Source: Mixophyes australis
Lineage: Eukaryota; Chordata; Amphibia; Anura; Limnodynastidae
Length of the DNA stretch: 64,000 nucleotides
Reading direction: 5' to 3'
NCBI GenBank assembly: GCA_036250195.1
Contig: JAVHZZ010000003.1
Location: 346,979,875 to 347,043,874 of the forward strand
In this document: piece by piece, positions 60,483 through 64,000 of the stretch
How the letters are laid out: each line of letters starts with the position of its first letter
Numbering within the stretch: the first letter of the stretch is position 1
Program-made: the position numbers and the translations under genes
Notes under the pieces: generated by a model
Told to the model about the DNA's origin: nothing
Seen by the model: only the letters and a program-made list of their open reading frames with translations
The model's database searches: none

Positions 60483-61802
60483 TGCTGCATTGGACTATGC
60501 TCTGTATCTTATTTCTACAAGCCTGAAGAGGTGGTAAAAGGGACGAAGGTGACCACTTGCCTCCAGAAGTCCTGGAGATTGTAGAGGTAAAGATGAAGAC
60601 CACTGTAGTCAAACGCAGCAGACTCTTGAAAAATTCAGGAGACGTGTTAGGCCTGTACCTGTGACCTAAACACGATGGGGGCAGCTACTAAGAAGGAGAC
60701 AATATTTATGGGAGTGAAGTCATTTCACGAGAAACAATTACATCACCTTGAAAGTTTATGACTAACATTCATGAGGAACAATTAATGTTTATTAATCACT
60801 TGTTTCTAGTAAATAGAATATTGAGGCCGACTGACTACACACTGGGTGGAACTTGCTTTTAAAGTCTCATTTAACAGGAAATTGTTTGAGGCCAATACAT
60901 AATTTTGTGTAGTGAGTTTTTACTACCTAGGACTGTGCAGGTGACAAACGGACATCCACTATCTCTAGAAGGAATGTGTTTCCTCCGTCAGCACAGGAAA
61001 GGGTTCTTCACGGTAAAGGCAGTGAAACTATGAAGCTCTATAAAAAAATATATAGAAGCGCTGATTCTATTTTGAAAATGACTAAGACAAATTACAGCGC
61101 ATCGCAAAAAAAATAAATATAGAAAATATATAGATATTTTCTATATTCATATATACACATTAAGCCCCTGTGTGATATTAGCCAGAATGCACATACACAA
61201 TCAATCACATCCCCTTAGGTGATGCTCGTCTTTTTATTTACTTGCGAGTAACCTCTATAGATCCATGTTTCAGGAGTTTACAAACAAGTTAGTCGCACAT
61301 GTGAAGCCAGGCACGGAGTAGGTATTAATATAACAAAATCTTTACATCACTTCATCCTTAGCAGATAAACAGAGCTGGAAAGCAGACAAATAACTTAAAA
61401 ACAGTTATGTAACGAAAGGTGAACTGAAAAGAGAAAGCTAATTCAATACATCTCAAGTTGTAAATAGCTTTGGGCAATCACTCACCTCTGAATTGTGTAA
61501 ACAAATCTGCCTGTTGTTTTTAGATATAGTATTTCTATATATTGGTTTATTATCCATGTTATATAGTGCATACAGTTTTGTGCAGCACTGTATACGGTTT
61601 GACAAAGTCTATGGCCCCATCAGCTTGCAATCTGGTGTTTTGGTGTTTGGGATATAAAGTGACTCAATTAAGGTGTAGCAGTTAATCAGTCATATCTATC
61701 AAGCTTTAGGGTTCTGAGGTTTTCCTCTTTTCTCAATAACCATTTTAACCTTTATTAAACACTTACAGGAAAATAATGGAACCAATACCTTACAGAATAG
61801 GC

Positions 61803-61915
61803 CAGGCCAGGCCAACCTGTCCCAGCATACCCTGTAAGTTATCTGCTAGCCTGACAAAGCATGCTGGGGTTTGTAGTTTCACAACACCTGGAGATCCACA
61901 GGTTGGCCAGAACTG
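61803..61915. mobile_element. 113-bp deleted palindromic hAT MITE
   Basis: CAGGCCAGGCCAACCTG, then TCCCAGCATACC, and the full right arm (TTTGTAGTTTCACAACACC, GGTTGGCCAGAACTG). Flanks GAATAGGC (61795-61802) and GAATAGAC (61916-61923) match at 7 of 8. Most of the left arm is deleted. Confidence 0.85.
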
Positions 61916-62473
61916 GAATAGACCAATTTTATATTGTCAGTCCAGTAAAAGATATAGGCTTTGGTTTACATTGATGGCAACAGGGCATTGGTGGAATTAC
62001 AGCCACTGTTACTACAGGACCTGGATGTGAGGGGGGCCCAGGCCTTTCCCCAGTCCCCCCTTGCTGAGCTATGTGCAGGAGGCGACGACCGAGCATGTTC
62101 AAAAAACCACAATGGTTGACTAGGGACGGTAGAACTGCGACTCTCCGCCAGATTTGGCTATGCAACAGGTTGGGCCATATTCTACAAAAGAGGATTTGTG
62201 TGCTAATGAACTAAAATGTATTGGTTTCTTTAGGAAGCCCTCTGCCTGCACAAGACTGGCATGAAGAATGGAACCACTGTCAGTGTTCTAGGAACACATG
62301 TTTGGGGAAGAGTGGCAGTTTCCAGAACAAAGAAAAATTGTTTCATAGTTTGACTGCCTTTACCGCGAAGAACCCTTTCCTGTGCTGCTGGAGGAAACAC
62401 ATTCCTTCTAGACATAGTGGATTTCCCCTTGTGACCTGCACAGTTTTAAGTAATAAAAAGTCACTGGATTCTA

Positions 62474-62656
62474 AGGGGTATATTTACTATGCGGCTGTTC
62501 CGTAGAGCCGCTGTTTCTCTACGCTTTAAAGTCACTTTTATTAAAGACAAAGCCAATCGGGTTTTGTCTTTAACAAAATTGCTGTTTGAAGAAACGGACG
62601 TCAAGGCGCCGAGAAACAGCGGTTCTACGGAACTGCCGTATAGTGAATATACCTCT
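62474..62656. mobile_element. 183-bp palindromic MITE with about 46-bp arms
   Basis: AGGGGTATATTTACTATGCG, then GCTGTTCCGTAGAG, CCGCTGTTTCTC is mirrored at 62611-62656. A second inner inversion (AAAGACAAAGCCAATCGGGT / TTTTGTCTTTAAC) lies between. The end GGGGTATATTTACT is shared with the MITE at 50051, but the inner arms differ. Confidence 0.75.
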
Positions 62657-63340
62657 CAGAGTACTGCTGACAATTTTGAGGATTCCTTTTACTGTCTTAC
62701 GCTTTTCAGTCCAAGAAACGCTGCCAAGGTGGCCGAACAAATGAGAGGGGCACAGCTAATGTGATAATACATCACTAGATGTCACGTAGACATATGTTGT
62801 ATGTACAACTATGTGAAAAATTAAAGATTAGGTTAGTCACAAAGAATGTGTTCAGGAAACAAACTGTGATTGGACCACCACATGGCCAGGAATTATTATT
62901 AGAACTTGTCTTGCTGGGGATGATTTTGTCTGGCTGTCAACAACCATCAATACATTTAAAATCTAAAAGTTCACAGCATTTTTTTGCAATTGGATATTAT
63001 AACGTTTTCGTCTGCATTATGGTGAAATAAATAAGGATATATTTAATTCTGCCTGTGAGCTGACGTATCAAATAAGTATGAAAAGATACCACAGTCAGAG
63101 GTCTCACTCACCCTTTCATCCCTATAACAAAATAGGGGCTACATTTTAGAATGTAAAAATACAGCATCATTGAAAGTTATTTATTCGCACAGTTATTCAT
63201 CTCTGCTTTATGTCTTAGGGTGCACCGTTTGGTCAAAGTACGGTCCAGTTTCCAGCCTGTACCAGCCGCTGAGTCCCACTGCTCACAATAACATTTCACT
63301 TTATTTAAAAAATACAAGTTGGTGTTACACCGCATCCTCT

Positions 63341-64000
63341 TGTGTGTCCATCCCTCCTGATTGACAGGCACACCCCCTTGCTTCATAGCCTCCTGTGTGT
63401 CCTTCCCTCCTGATTGACAGGCACACCCCCTTGCTTCATAGCCTCCTGTGTGTGTGTCCATCCTTCCTGATTGACAGGCACACCCCCTTGCTTCATAGCC
63501 TCCTGTGTGTGTGTCCTTCCCTCCTGATTGACAGGCACACCTCCTTGCTTCATAGCCTCCTGTGTGTCCTTCCCTCCTGATTGACAGGCACACCCCCTTG
63601 CTTCATAGCCTCCTGTGTGTGTGTCCATCCTTCCTGATTGACAGGCACACCCCCTTGCTTCATAGCCTCCTGTGTGTGTGTCCATCCTTCCTGATTGACA
63701 GGCACACCTCCTTTCTTCATAGCCTCCTGTGTGTGTGTGTGTGTGTCCATCCTTCCTGATTGACAGGCACACCCCCTTGCTTCATAGCCTCCTGTGTGTC
63801 CATCCCTCCTGATTGACAGGCACACCCCCTTGCTTCATAGCCTCCTGTGTGTGTGTCCATCCTTCCTGATTGACAGGCACACCCCCTTGCTTCATTGCCT
63901 CCTGTGTGTCCATCCCTCCTGAGTGACAGGCACAACCCCCCTTGCTTCATAGGCTCCTGTGTGTCCATCCCTCCTGAGTGACAGGCACAACCCCCCTTGC
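63341..64000. repeat. Minisatellite, 53-bp core plus variable (TG)n, runs off window
   Basis: Units begin TGTGTGTCC(A/T)TCC and contain TCCTGATTGACAGGCACACC, then CCCTTGCTTCATAGCCTCC. Starts at about 63341, 63394, 63447, 63504, 63561, 63614, 63671, 63728, 63793, 63846, 63903 and 63958, so the unit lengths are mostly 53 and 57 bp, plus 65 and 55. The differences come mostly from added TG/GT pairs. Several overlapping ORFs on both strands are produced by the array and are not genes. Confidence 0.95.

Larger units (their letters stand above)
16547..64000 (-). other. PRKCE: PRKCE intron 5' of the kinase exon (partial)
   Basis: Non-coding sequence upstream of the exon acceptor. The preceding exon, which should carry the glycine loop GKGSFGKV and the DDDVDCTMTEKR segment, was sought on the minus strand and not found, so the intron probably exceeds 47 kb. 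Apart from the listed repeats I recognise nothing in about 16600-18900, 20340-21960, 22500-23790, 25510-26390, 26720-27930, 29850-31330, 31970-32690, 35840-37610, 39870-40970, 46340-46840, 48240-49300, 50220-51090, 53290-55460, 55800-57080, 57510-59480, 60490-61790 and 62660-63340. Confidence 0.75.

Noticed and set aside
63177..63968. Cys/Gly-rich ORFs of 61-138 aa on both strands at the window end
   Set aside because: They follow the minisatellite units and change frame with the TG run length.

Overview
The window is AT-rich, intron-like vertebrate nuclear DNA, most probably from a frog or toad. The evidence is repeat content, not a gene catalogue: V-SINEs with a tRNA-like head and an L2-type LINE tail ending in (GAT)n, many palindromic MITEs, T2-like elements with TTAA ends, Tc1-like fragments, and many hAT derivatives. 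The species cannot be named from the sequence.

Only one host coding segment is supported: a 155-bp exon on the minus strand at 16392-16546 that encodes part of the kinase domain of protein kinase C epsilon (PRKCE). It has a consensus acceptor and donor and an open frame. By my memory of the human protein it covers residues 480-531, just before the catalytic YRD loop. The rest of the window reads as two large PRKCE introns: 1-16391 lies 3' of the exon and 16547-64000 lies 5' of it. I found no second PRKCE exon and no other host gene.

Layout. 1.7-4.3 kb: hAT and Harbinger-type MITEs, one nested inside another. 6.6-9.5 kb: two dead Tc1 transposase relics. 10.5-13.2 kb: a possible Helitron-like repeat, a MITE, and a T2-type MITE split by two later insertions. 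15-16.5 kb: a V-SINE and the PRKCE exon. 18.9-20.3 kb: a hAT MITE and a second Helitron-like copy set in (TA)n. 23.8-28.4 kb: two V-SINEs, a perfect inverted repeat, a hAT MITE and a T2-like MITE. 29.6 kb: a probable tyrosine-recombinase relic. 31.3-35.8 kb: hAT MITEs and a probable 1.36-kb solo LTR that splits a V-SINE. 37.9-39.4 kb: two palindromic MITEs and a LINE relic. 41-44.6 kb: a foldback element, a LINE 3' end, and a roughly 1.1-kb hAT-like element carrying a 25-bp tandem array. 45-53.3 kb: 5-bp-TSD elements, V-SINEs and a U2 snRNA-headed relic. 55.5-62.7 kb: palindromic MITEs, an L2 LINE tail and a further hAT MITE. 63.3-64 kb: a minisatellite that runs off the end.

Almost none of the open reading frames of 60 aa or more is a gene. 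The longest (about 150-210 aa) are created by the 25-bp array and by low-complexity LINE sequence. I see no new multi-gene system. What stands out is the insertion history, which can be read base by base from target-site duplications, plus a few odd composites: the U2-headed relic, the two-level tandem array, the LTR in a SINE, and a MITE supplying the stop codon of a Tc1 ORF.
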